Shown here piece by piece: positions 34,960 to 42,802 of a stretch of DNA of 64,000 nt (positions are counted from its first letter, which is position 1; each line of letters opens with the position of its first letter). Origin of the DNA: Bacillota bacterium (GTDB taxonomy: Bacteria; Bacillota; Clostridia; Oscillospirales; Acutalibacteraceae); the NCBI GenBank assembly GCA_023410445.1, contig JAEYPT010000001.1, positions 372,001 through 436,000 of the forward strand, in the 5' to 3' direction. The translations under genes and the position numbers were made by a program. Below the pieces are notes generated by a model. That model was given only the letters and a program-made list of their open reading frames with translations. It was not told where the DNA came from and ran no database searches.

Positions 34960-35290
34960 TTGACATTCCATTGGAAAGGGTTATAATAAAAACCTAAAAA
35001 CGTTTTATAAAACCGTTTTCTCTCTATCCCGTGTTTTTCTTTGACGGAACGCCGGGAGTGGGCTGAGGCGTATTTGAATATTACTTACCTGCGAATCCAG
35101 TGGATGCGGCGCAAGCTGGACTGTTTCCTGCAGCAGCCAATCTTGTGAAATGAAGTAGTTTTTATATTACTGTTGCCCCGAGGCAAAAAAATCGTTTTTG
35201 CCCGACGGCCATCCTTTGACGATGATCCAGCAGGAAACAGAAAAGAGAAACGGAGCCCTTTCGTTTGGCGGAGGGACTCCGTTTTGTTGT
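34960..35290 (+). ncRNA. Candidate structured small transcript
   Basis: TTGACA (34960-34965), 16 bases, TATAAT (34982-34987) would start a transcript near 34994. A hairpin AAACGGAG-CCCT/AGGG-CTCCGTTT (35248-35284) followed by TGTTGTCTTT would end it near 35290, about 295 bases in all. Inside it, CTGTTTCCTGC (35121-35131) can pair with GCAGGAAACAG (35230-35240). The only frame (TTG 35041 to TGA 35148) has no ribosome site. An RNA with a regulatory role is inference. Confidence 0.4.
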
Positions 35291-35340
35291 CTTTGGATTA
35301 CTGAATGGTAACCAAGGTGTAAGAAAAACGGAAAGCAAAC

Positions 35341-35369
35341 TTGACATTTTAAAACCGTTGGATTATAAT
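35341..35369 (+). promoter_or_regulatory. Consensus promoter of the Xre regulator gene
   Basis: TTGACA (35341-35346), exactly 17 bases, TATAAT (35364-35369). The start codon follows 43 bases later. Confidence 0.85.
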
Positions 35370-35412
35370 TTGAAATGTAAAGCAAGCTTTACACGGAGGC
35401 GAAGAAAATCAC

Positions 35413-35619
35413 TTGAAAAACAGATTGGAAGAATTGCGGAAACAGCGGGAAATCCGGCAGGAAGAACTGGCGGCGGCGCTTGAAGTTTCCCGCCAGACGA
35501 TCGGTTCGCTTGAAAACGGAAGATATAATCCGTCAATCCTGCTGGCTTTTCGAATTGCGCGCTATTTTGACATGCACATCGAGGATATATTTATTTACGA
35601 AGAAGAGGAGTCGTTGTGA
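35413..35619 (+). CDS. Xre/Cro-type helix-turn-helix regulator
   Basis: 68 residues, nearly all one HTH_3 domain (QEELAAALEVSRQTIGSLENGRYNPSI), ending with the FIYEEEESL tail seen in the YozG-like group. The start is TTG 35413 with GGAGG about 13 bases upstream. It overlaps the next gene by one base. In this group the partner is a membrane protein whose activity or expression the regulator controls. Confidence 0.88.
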   Translation: MKNRLEELRKQREIRQEELAAALEVSRQTIGSLENGRYNPSILLAFRIARYFDMHIEDIFIYEEEESL

Positions 35620-36350
35620 TGTTTTGCAAAACCATGAAAAGCACCGGATATTATGCGGTTTTCTTAGCAATCGGCATTGTTTCACTGACGTTTGGCCTTT
35701 GGGGGGACCGGAGCGGCATAGCCTCCACCGGAGGGGAAGAAATGCTGCTCGGCATGTTTTCCGGTATGGGATCGGCCATGACGGTTCTTTCCGCCATTGC
35801 TTTACTGCGCAGAAAATTCATGTCCAGAGAAAAACTGAAACAAAAGGAAATCGACGCGAAGGACGAGCGTAACATTCAGCTGATTCAGGCTGCCTATACG
35901 GTTTCAGAAAAAATCGCTCTGTTTGTGCTTGCTTTTATGGCTTTTCTGTTCGCGTGGCTCGGAGATGAAACGGCCTCGTTCATTTCGGCCGGGGCAATCT
36001 GGGTGCTGGCGATTGTTTTTGCGGTGAGCCAGCGGTGTATGCCCGAAAAATGTAATGCTTGCCTTTTTAGGCCCGCTGACGCGGGCTTCTTTTTATGTTC
36101 CGACGCTTTTCGTCCTGCAGATTCCGCATCTTGTGGGGTGAAATCTGCAGCTTGCCGGAAATCCGTTGCAAACTGCATGCGGCTCTGCTACTCTAGCTGT
36201 GGAACCAAGAGTTGCTTGCCGCAAAGCGGCGGGGTGTACCGATTCTGCGGTTCCGGCTTAGTCAAAGGGGTGAAAACAAGTGAAGCTTTCAATCGATCAG
36301 TCTCCGGAATACGAAGACGTTGCCATCACGATTCAATGCGGCAGAATTGA
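35619..36350 (+). CDS. DUF2178-like membrane protein with probable C-terminal frameshift
   Basis: 243 residues as read. Residues 1-145 look genuine: four hydrophobic segments and a central KEIDAKDERNIQLIQAAY motif as in DUF2178-type partners of Xre regulators. After MPEK (about base 36050) the reading frame runs through a terminator-like hairpin (36070-36096) and 71 bases into the next gene, giving an unrelated Cys-rich tail. One extra A in the A5 run at 36046-36050 would give MPEKM and a stop at 36055. So either a true mutation or a base-call error is likely. Confidence 0.7.
   Translation: MFCKTMKSTGYYAVFLAIGIVSLTFGLWGDRSGIASTGGEEMLLGMFSGMGSAMTVLSAIALLRRKFMSREKLKQKEIDAKDERNIQLIQAAYTVSEKIALFVLAFMAFLFAWLGDETASFISAGAIWVLAIVFAVSQRCMPEKCNACLFRPADAGFFLCSDAFRPADSASCGVKSAACRKSVANCMRLCYSSCGTKSCLPQSGGVYRFCGSGLVKGVKTSEAFNRSVSGIRRRCHHDSMRQN
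36070..36097 (+). terminator. Hairpin between the membrane-protein gene and the LytTR operon
   Basis: GCCCGC TGAC GCGGGC is followed by TTCTTTTTAT. It lies just after the predicted unshifted stop of the upstream gene, which supports that stop. Confidence 0.8.
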
Positions 36351-36717
36351 CGCACGCCTGCAGCATCTGATCTCCCAGATCCGCCTTTATTCGTTTACCC
36401 TGATCGGGAAAAAGGATGGGCGAAGCTACGTGATTCCCGTTGAGGAGGTCTGCTATTTCGAATCGGTGGATGACACCGCATTCCTTTATACGGAAAGCGA
36501 CGTGCTGGAAGCAGGCATGAAGCTTTATGAAATTGAGGAGCAGCTTGCGGGTACCGGTTTTGTACGTGTCAGCAAATCCTGCATTCTCAACACGGAGAAG
36601 CTTCTCAGCGTGCGTCCGCTGCTGAACGGGAAATACGAGGCGGAGCTGAAAAGCGGAGAAAAGGTGCTTGTCAGCCGGCACTATATTCCGGAATTCAAAC
36701 GAATCTTCGGACTGTAG
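36280..36717 (+). CDS. LytTR DNA-binding domain regulator
   Basis: 145 residues, GTG start after AAAGGGG. Residues about 45-143 form a LytTR domain (VEEVCYFESVDDTAFLYTE, FVRVSKSCILNTEKLLSVRP and LVSRHYIPEFK). There is no receiver domain, so it is not a classical response regulator. It is the first gene of an operon with a DUF3021 membrane protein and an ABC transporter; LytTR-DUF3021 pairs recur in Bacillota. Confidence 0.9.
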   Translation: MKLSIDQSPEYEDVAITIQCGRIDARLQHLISQIRLYSFTLIGKKDGRSYVIPVEEVCYFESVDDTAFLYTESDVLEAGMKLYEIEEQLAGTGFVRVSKSCILNTEKLLSVRPLLNGKYEAELKSGEKVLVSRHYIPEFKRIFGL

Positions 36718-36736
36718 GCCGAAAGGAGGATTTATT

Positions 36737-37165
36737 ATGAAGTACTTTGCCAAGTTTCTGATAACGGGTTGCATTTCCTTTACGTTGATAACCATCTGGT
36801 ATACGGCGTCCGCAGCAATCGGCTTTACGGACCCGGTTAACAGCACGATTATCTGGCAGCTTCTGATTCTCAATTTTGCCGTTTCTTTTTTAATGTGCTT
36901 CACGGACCAGATTCCGTTTCGATCGCAGTTGCCGTGGATTCTGGTCAGCATCGCCGATATTTTCGTTTGCGTATTCCTGATCGGTGGGGTAATCATGAAA
37001 ATGTTTACATTTCGGCCGGTGATGGTCGCTGTGATCAGCGTACTGATTGTCTGTGTGTTTTTCCTCGTCTACGGTATTCTGTATCTGAAAAGTAGCGTGG
37101 ATGTGGAGCATATTAATCGGAAAATCCGAGAAAAGAGGCAAAAGAATGAATCAAAAGATCATTGA
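36737..37165 (+). CDS. DUF3021 family membrane protein
   Basis: 142 residues from ATG 36737 (GAAAGGAGG site) with four membrane helices and a basic C-terminal tail. DUF3021 proteins are encoded beside LytTR regulators and are thought to sequester or modulate them (family association; mechanism not proven). The end overlaps the ABC gene by 20 bases. Confidence 0.85.
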   Translation: MKYFAKFLITGCISFTLITIWYTASAAIGFTDPVNSTIIWQLLILNFAVSFLMCFTDQIPFRSQLPWILVSIADIFVCVFLIGGVIMKMFTFRPVMVAVISVLIVCVFFLVYGILYLKSSVDVEHINRKIREKRQKNESKDH

Positions 37166-38069
37166 GGTTCATGGCCTTTCGAAATCGTACGGCAGCGTGC
37201 AGGCGGTGAAAGGCGTTGATTTTCAAGTGGAGGAGGGTTCCCTTTTCGCCTTTCTCGGAGTGAACGGAGCGGGAAAATCCACCACGATTGGCATGCTTTG
37301 CACGCTGCTCCGGCCAGACGGGGGAGAAGCTCGGATGAACGGATACCGGCTTGGCAAAGAGGATGCGGAGATCCGGCGGTCCATCGGGATGGTGTTTCAG
37401 GAAGGCCTGCTTGACCCACTCCTCACGGTCCGGGAGAATCTGCTGGTCCGCGGCGGTCTGTACAGCCTCTCCGGCCACGCTCTTCGCATGGCGGCGGAAC
37501 AGGCGGCAGAGGCCGCGGATGCGGTAGAGTTTCTGAACCGCCCCTATGGGAAACTTTCCGGCGGGCAGCGCAGGCGTGCGGATATCGCCCGGGCACTGAT
37601 CCATACGCCGAAAATTCTGTTTCTGGATGAACCAACCACCGGCCTTGACCCGCAGACGCGCCGCACCGTTTGGAACACCGTGCGAGAGCTTCAGAAAAAG
37701 CAGCACATGACGGTTTTTCTGACAACCCATTATATGGAGGAAGCCGCGCAGGCGGATTTTATCACCATACTGGGGAAAGGAAGCATCCTTGCGGAAGGGA
37801 CTCCGGTTGATCTGAAGCATCAGTATGCGAAGGATGTTCTCCGCCTGTTTCCGAAGGACGAAAACCGGCTTGCATCCGGCCTTGCGGAACGGCACATTGC
37901 ATTTCGGAAATCGGGGGGAGCCTTCTGCGTGGAGCTTGCTTCCACGCTGGAATCGGTGGAGCTGGTACGCCCGCTGCTCCCGGAGCTTGTCAATCTGGAG
38001 GTTACCAACGGAACGATGGACGATGTGTTCCTCAACGTTGCCGGAATGGAGGTGAGAGAAGCATGCTGA
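37146..38069 (+). CDS. ABC transporter ATP-binding protein
   Basis: 307 residues from ATG 37146. Walker A GVNGAGKST, signature LSGGQRRR, Walker B ILFLDEPTTGLD and H-loop TTHYMEE are intact. This is an exporter-type ATPase of the daunorubicin/antibiotic resistance group. It overlaps the permease gene by 7 bases. Confidence 0.92.
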   Translation: MNQKIIEVHGLSKSYGSVQAVKGVDFQVEEGSLFAFLGVNGAGKSTTIGMLCTLLRPDGGEARMNGYRLGKEDAEIRRSIGMVFQEGLLDPLLTVRENLLVRGGLYSLSGHALRMAAEQAAEAADAVEFLNRPYGKLSGGQRRRADIARALIHTPKILFLDEPTTGLDPQTRRTVWNTVRELQKKQHMTVFLTTHYMEEAAQADFITILGKGSILAEGTPVDLKHQYAKDVLRLFPKDENRLASGLAERHIAFRKSGGAFCVELASTLESVELVRPLLPELVNLEVTNGTMDDVFLNVAGMEVREAC

Positions 38070-38920
38070 GCCTTGCAAAACGCAACATGAAGCTGTATTT
38101 CCGCGATCGGAGCGCCGTTTTCTTTTCGTTTCTTTCCGTGATGATTATTATCGTTCTCTATGCTTTGTTTCTGGAGAATTCAGCCGCTGAAAACCTGAAG
38201 GGAATTCAGGGAGCCCATCTGCTCATCAAGGACTGGATGACGGCGGGAATCCTGGCCGTCGGCTCTGTCACAACCCCATTGGGCGCACTCGGCTCCATGG
38301 TGGATGACCGCGCCGGAGGGATCAGCCGTGACCTGTTCGCGTCCCCGGTCGCCCGATGGAAGATCGCCGGGGGCTATATTCTCAGCGCATTTCTGATCGG
38401 AGTGATCCTCTGCACCGCAACCTTTGCCGTGGCGGAAGGGCTTCTGGCAGCTGCGGGCGGTACGCTGCCCACCGGCGAGGAGCTTTTAAAGCTTGCGGGT
38501 CTCCTGCTTCTTTCGGCCCTTTCCGGGAGCACGATGGCATTTTTTCTGGTCACTTTTCTAAAAAGCTCGGGTTCCTACGGAGCGGCAAGCACGGTTGTAG
38601 GCACGCTGATCGGTTTTCTCACCGGGGTCTACGTTCCCATCGGAGCTCTTCCCGACAGTGTGCAGACCGTCATCCGTCTGTTTCCGACTTCGCACGCGGC
38701 GGCGCTGTTTCGGCAGATTTTGCTGGAACAGCAGTCGAAACTCTCATTTTCGGGCCAATACGCTCCGGGAGCCGATATTTTCCAGAAACATATGGGCGTG
38801 GTGTATGTCTGGAACGGGCAGACCGTCCAGGAGTGGCAGAGCATCTTGTTCCTTCTGGCCGGGGCGGCACTTTTCTTCGGCCTTTCCGTTCTGAGCCTTG
38901 CCCGGCAGCAAAAAAGCTGA
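38063..38920 (+). CDS. ABC-2 type permease
   Basis: 285 residues with six membrane helices, the ABC2_membrane layout including the segment DDRAGGISRDLFASPV seen in drug/bacteriocin exporters. It is the last gene of the LytTR-DUF3021-ABC operon, followed by a strong hairpin. Confidence 0.9.
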   Translation: MLSLAKRNMKLYFRDRSAVFFSFLSVMIIIVLYALFLENSAAENLKGIQGAHLLIKDWMTAGILAVGSVTTPLGALGSMVDDRAGGISRDLFASPVARWKIAGGYILSAFLIGVILCTATFAVAEGLLAAAGGTLPTGEELLKLAGLLLLSALSGSTMAFFLVTFLKSSGSYGAASTVVGTLIGFLTGVYVPIGALPDSVQTVIRLFPTSHAAALFRQILLEQQSKLSFSGQYAPGADIFQKHMGVVYVWNGQTVQEWQSILFLLAGAALFFGLSVLSLARQQKS

Positions 38921-38939
38921 GTGCTCGGCAGTATATAAA

Positions 38940-38976
38940 TTATGGGGCTTCCGGCATGATTCCCGGAAGCCCCATA
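38940..38976. terminator. Hairpin between convergent genes
   Basis: ATGGGGCTTCCGG pairs with CCGGAAGCCCCAT (13 bp). It is flanked by AT-rich DNA on both sides and serves the ABC operon and the DUF1003 gene. Confidence 0.75.
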
Positions 38977-38980
38977 ACGT

Positions 38981-39577
38981 TTATAACGGTTTTTTTCCAC
39001 CGGATTCGTTTGCATGCGGTTCGCGGCGCGGCTTTTCCGGCCGCTGTTCCGGTTTTGCGGGTTGAGGGGGCTGCAGCTGTACCATCAGCCGCCGGATTTC
39101 CTTGAGCTCTCCCTCAATTCGGTGCAAATGCCCCTGCAGGTCGTCGATTTCCTGTTCCGCCTTATAATTGATTGCAAAATCGATGACCGATTCATGCTTA
39201 TCTCTCGAGGCCTGACGGTTCTGGCTCATCATGATGATCGGCGCCTGAAAAGCGGCAATAAACGACAGACAGAGGTTCAGCAGGATAAACGGAGGGCCGT
39301 CGAAGTGCGGAGAAGTAAACGGAAGGGAGTTCCAAAGGGTCCAGCAGAAGAGAAAGGCGGAAAAAATAATAATGAACCTCCAGCTTCCGCCGAAGGACGC
39401 GATTCGGTCCGCAATGCGGTCGCTGAATTTCGTTTTGTTCACATAATCGTTGTCTAGCCGGGCGATGATGCTGCTTTCGTAGGTGTCGACCAGCCGGTCG
39501 ATCCGGCGGAGCTTTTCCCGGTTCAGTTCAACGTCAAAGCCCTGAATTTTGCCGTTCCCGATTTTTCGTTTGTTCAT
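38981..39577 (-). CDS. DUF1003 membrane protein
   Basis: 198 residues. Residues about 60-160 match DUF1003: two membrane helices (FIIIFSAFLFCWTLWNSL and PPFILLNLCLSFIAAFQAPIIMMSQNRQ) then a conserved cytoplasmic NRQxxRDK region and coiled coil. The tail is Pro/Lys/Glu-rich. ATG 39577 follows GGGAGGG. Function unknown; it is a single gene. Confidence 0.9.
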   Translation of the reverse strand: MNKRKIGNGKIQGFDVELNREKLRRIDRLVDTYESSIIARLDNDYVNKTKFSDRIADRIASFGGSWRFIIIFSAFLFCWTLWNSLPFTSPHFDGPPFILLNLCLSFIAAFQAPIIMMSQNRQASRDKHESVIDFAINYKAEQEIDDLQGHLHRIEGELKEIRRLMVQLQPPQPAKPEQRPEKPRREPHANESGGKKPL

Positions 39578-39858
39578 GGCAATCCCTCCCGTATTTCGTC
39601 ACTCTGAACGATAGATAATCCTGCCGAATTTAGTACTATTGTAAGGCAAACCGGCGATCTTTACAAGGGAGCGGGCGAAGTCTTGACAGAGAAACAGAGA
39701 CCTTTCTTTCCCCTTGGCCCTGATGATCCTGAGCCCTGGCGAAGAAAAGTCTCTGCCTGCCGTATTTGTGCGTATGCGCAGCCGTATTCCGGGCATTTTA
39801 GACACGCCCGGATGAAAAACCGCCGGTCATGGGGAACTGTGAAAGAAACTCTGGCAGA

Positions 39859-40266
39859 TCATCCTTTGTAATCCTCAATGACTCGGTTTAATTCCTGTTC
39901 GCCGTAGGCCTTGATTCCCTCTTTCAGCAGCTCCTGATCTGCCTTCGGAAACATTTCCACGTTGATTTCGATTTCCTCAAAGGGGGAGCTTTCCGCGCCC
40001 CGGAACACGCCGATGTGACCCTTGTACTCCTTAACGGTGTAGATGATTCCGGCATCTGAATCGTTTGCTCTGGCCGTCGTTATGATTTCGCTGCTTTCTT
40101 GACTTGATGGGACAATTGCGGTAAAATTACTTGATACGCCTGATACCGTTTTTCCGGATGGAGCAGGGAGCTGGCTTGTCCTTTGCCGGGGAAATTCTAC
40201 GGCGATTACAACGGCCAGAAGGGCGACCGCGCACAGGAACGTCATGGCAGCCTTCTTCAATTGCAT
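39859..40266 (-). CDS. BofC C-terminal-domain protein
   Basis: 135 residues from ATG 40266; TTG 40260 is a serious alternative because GAGGTG abuts the ATG but is 6 bases from the TTG. An N-terminal membrane anchor or signal is followed by a Ser/Thr-rich linker and the BofC_C-like domain (YTVKEYKGHIGVF, then MFPKADQELLKEGI and NRVIEDY). BofC links forespore signalling to sigma-K activation in Bacillus; in Clostridia such domains occur on exported proteins of less certain role. Divergent from the PBP gene. Confidence 0.78.
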   Translation of the reverse strand: MQLKKAAMTFLCAVALLAVVIAVEFPRQRTSQLPAPSGKTVSGVSSNFTAIVPSSQESSEIITTARANDSDAGIIYTVKEYKGHIGVFRGAESSPFEEIEINVEMFPKADQELLKEGIKAYGEQELNRVIEDYKG

Positions 40267-40358
40267 CACCTCAGCAGTATTATTTGAAAAATTTGGTAAC
40301 TTATTCAAAACTTTTGTAAAAAATCGGCCATATTATTCTTTGAGGGGAGGTGGTACCG

Positions 40359-42710
40359 GTGAGAAAAACCGATATCAATAAGTACGCGGCCGTCGGCCGC
40401 GATGCAAAGGGCTCCGTTACAACCGGAAAATCCTTTTTGAAAGTGATTCTAAAAGCCCTGCTTACCTTGCTGACGTTTTTTCTGATTACCGGCGCCATCG
40501 TTTCGGTTTCCGTTATCTCTTATATTTACAGTCTGAAGGATGAAACGGTTGATTACGACCTGCACAAGCTGCAGCTGAATTACACCAGCTTTATCTATGT
40601 GAACGGGGCTGGGGATGATAAGTCGAAGCCTGTTCAGTACCAGAGTCTTTACAGCAGCGAGAATCGGATCTGGGTGGATTACGACCAGATTCCGCAGTCC
40701 ATGAAGGACGCAATCGTCGCGATTGAGGACAAACGATTCTGGGACCACAACGGTGTGGACTGGAAGCGTACCTTCAGTGCGGTTGCGAACCTGTTCAATG
40801 TGTTCGGCGGAAGCGACAGCAGCAACTTCGGCGGTTCCACCATTACGCAGCAACTGATAAAAAACGTCACGGGCGACAACGAGGTAAGCATTTCCCGTAA
40901 ATTAAAGGAAATCTTCCGCGCGATGAACCTGGAGAAAAAGTATTCCAAAGAAGAAATTTTAACCGCATACCTGAACGTCGTGAACTTCGGGAGCGGGTGC
41001 AACGGGGTTCAGGCCGCGGCGAATCTCTATTTCGGGAAGAATATTCAGAACTGCGACATCGCACAGTGTGCCGCCATCGCGGGTATTACGCAGAATCCTT
41101 CCGCTTATTCTCCGCTGGTCAACGAGCAGAAAAACAAGACCCGGCAGCAGACGGTTCTCGCTGCCATGTACGGCCAGGGCAAGATTACGGCCAAACAGTA
41201 TGAGGACGCGCTCACGGAATCTGAGCACATGAAATTCGCCGGACAGAAGGCTGAGAACGTCGTCGATGAGAGCTCCGTCTGGAACTGGTACACCGACGCG
41301 ATGTTCGAAGACGTTAAGCAGGGCCTGATGAAGGCTTATAACTGTTCCAGTGACAAGGCAATCGATATGATTTATCACGGCGGCCTGAAAATTTACTCCG
41401 CCATGAATTCTGAGATGCAGACCGACGCGGAAGCGGTGTTTAACGACGGAAAAACCTTTCCGGCGGCCTACCCGAACCTGCAGGGCGGTTTTGTTTCTAT
41501 GGATTACTCCGGGCGGGTTATGGCAATTGTAGGCGGCAAGGGGAAAAAGACGAGCAACCGCCTGTTCAGTCTTGCGACGGACGCGAAACGTCAGCCCGGT
41601 TCCACCATCAAACCGATCGCCGTTTACGGCCCGGCAATGAATCAGGGCAAAATCACCTATTCCACCATTCTGGACGACGAACCGCTCCCCAACTGGAAAG
41701 CGGGCAAGCCGGGACCGAATAACGCAGACTACGTTTATCACGGCAACGTCACCGTAGAAAAAGCTCTGGAACAGTCCTATAATGCCGCCGCCGCACGTCT
41801 GTGCACGGCGATTACCCCGAATACCTGCTTTACTTTCCTGCAGCGCAAACTGAATTTTACTTCGCTGGAGCCCGCAGACAACACCGTCGCCGCGGTGGCA
41901 GTTGGCGGTATGACGGAGGGAATCACCGTTCGGGAAATGACGGCCGGGTTCCAGATTTTCGGGAACGGCGGGAAATTCTACCAGCCTTATACTTATTATT
42001 ATGTGGAAGACCACGACGGCAACGTGATTCTCGACAACCGGAAGGAAGTGCCCACCCAGGCTCTTACCTCCCCGACTTCTTCCATTATGCGGAAGCTGCT
42101 GAACAATGTTATCGCGCACGGCACCGGCATCGGCGCTGGGATTACCGGATGGGACATCTATGGCAAAACGGGAACTACGGACGATAATAAGGACAGCTGG
42201 TTTATTGCCGGTAATCCTTATGCCGTTGCCGGAATCTGGACCGGCTACCAGAATCCAACAACACTGGACTTACGGGAGCGCACGATCGCGAAGGCCGTCT
42301 GGAAAGGGGTCATGACGCAGTATCTCCAAAACAAGCCGCATAAAGACTTCGTTTTGGACGATTCGGTCGTCTCCGCCATATACTGCAAGGAGAGCGGTCT
42401 CCTGGTCCGTGCGGGCGCATGCACGCAGACGGGGCTCGGCTGGTATGAAAAGGGCCATTTGCCGCCGATCTGCAGTCTGCCGCACGCCGGAGCCAATTCC
42501 AGTTCCTCCGCCGCTTCTTCTTCCAGTGTCGCAAGCTCTCCGGAAAGTTCACAGCCCCCCGTTTCTTCCGATGCACAGTCCGATACGAGTTCGGGTGAAC
42601 CGGTGTCCTCAGCGGGAGGGAATAATTCCTCTTCTCAGGCTGATTCGTCCCAGCAGCCGCCTTCCTCCCAGAGTGTCCCGACGGGGGCGAGCATCTCTCC
42701 CAGCACATGA
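40359..42710 (+). CDS. Class A penicillin-binding protein (PBP1A-type)
   Basis: 783 residues from GTG 40359, 6-7 bases after GGGGAGGTG. Cytoplasmic N-tail, membrane anchor (about 28-53), GT51 glycosyltransferase (about 95-270) with catalytic Glu in AIEDKRFWDH and GGSTITQQLIKN, then transpeptidase with SxxK in GSTIKP (about residue 413), SYN in EQSYNAAAA and KTGTT. The C-terminal 80 residues are a low-complexity Ser/Pro tail. It polymerises and cross-links peptidoglycan outside the membrane. Confidence 0.95.
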   Translation: MRKTDINKYAAVGRDAKGSVTTGKSFLKVILKALLTLLTFFLITGAIVSVSVISYIYSLKDETVDYDLHKLQLNYTSFIYVNGAGDDKSKPVQYQSLYSSENRIWVDYDQIPQSMKDAIVAIEDKRFWDHNGVDWKRTFSAVANLFNVFGGSDSSNFGGSTITQQLIKNVTGDNEVSISRKLKEIFRAMNLEKKYSKEEILTAYLNVVNFGSGCNGVQAAANLYFGKNIQNCDIAQCAAIAGITQNPSAYSPLVNEQKNKTRQQTVLAAMYGQGKITAKQYEDALTESEHMKFAGQKAENVVDESSVWNWYTDAMFEDVKQGLMKAYNCSSDKAIDMIYHGGLKIYSAMNSEMQTDAEAVFNDGKTFPAAYPNLQGGFVSMDYSGRVMAIVGGKGKKTSNRLFSLATDAKRQPGSTIKPIAVYGPAMNQGKITYSTILDDEPLPNWKAGKPGPNNADYVYHGNVTVEKALEQSYNAAAARLCTAITPNTCFTFLQRKLNFTSLEPADNTVAAVAVGGMTEGITVREMTAGFQIFGNGGKFYQPYTYYYVEDHDGNVILDNRKEVPTQALTSPTSSIMRKLLNNVIAHGTGIGAGITGWDIYGKTGTTDDNKDSWFIAGNPYAVAGIWTGYQNPTTLDLRERTIAKAVWKGVMTQYLQNKPHKDFVLDDSVVSAIYCKESGLLVRAGACTQTGLGWYEKGHLPPICSLPHAGANSSSSAASSSSVASSPESSQPPVSSDAQSDTSSGEPVSSAGGNNSSSQADSSQQPPSSQSVPTGASISPST

Positions 42711-42728
42711 TTTTGGAGGGATTTTCAG

Positions 42729-42757
42729 TTGATTCCTGTCGTAAATCATGCTAAACT
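42729..42757 (+). promoter_or_regulatory. Promoter of the threonine-pathway operon
   Basis: TTGATT (42729-42734), 17 bases, TAAACT (42752-42757), about 45 bases before the homoserine dehydrogenase start. No T-box or leader peptide fits in the remaining space. Confidence 0.6.
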
Positions 42758-42802
42758 GTTAAAGTATCGAAGCAGAGGAATGCAAATTAAGGAGTGCTAT
42801 CT

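Larger units (their letters stand above)
34927..35412 (+). other. 486-base region without a clear protein gene
   Basis: It holds two strong promoters (34960-34987 and 35341-35369), a terminator (35248-35290), an 11-bp long-range inverted repeat (35121-35131 with 35230-35240) and a weak 35-codon frame starting at TTG 35041. A separate entry describes the candidate small transcript. Confidence 0.6.

Noticed and set aside
39683..39871. 62-codon frame with a CxxC motif
   Set aside because: TTG start with a poorly placed ribosome site, no family resemblance, and overlap with the end of the BofC-like gene. It cannot be supported.
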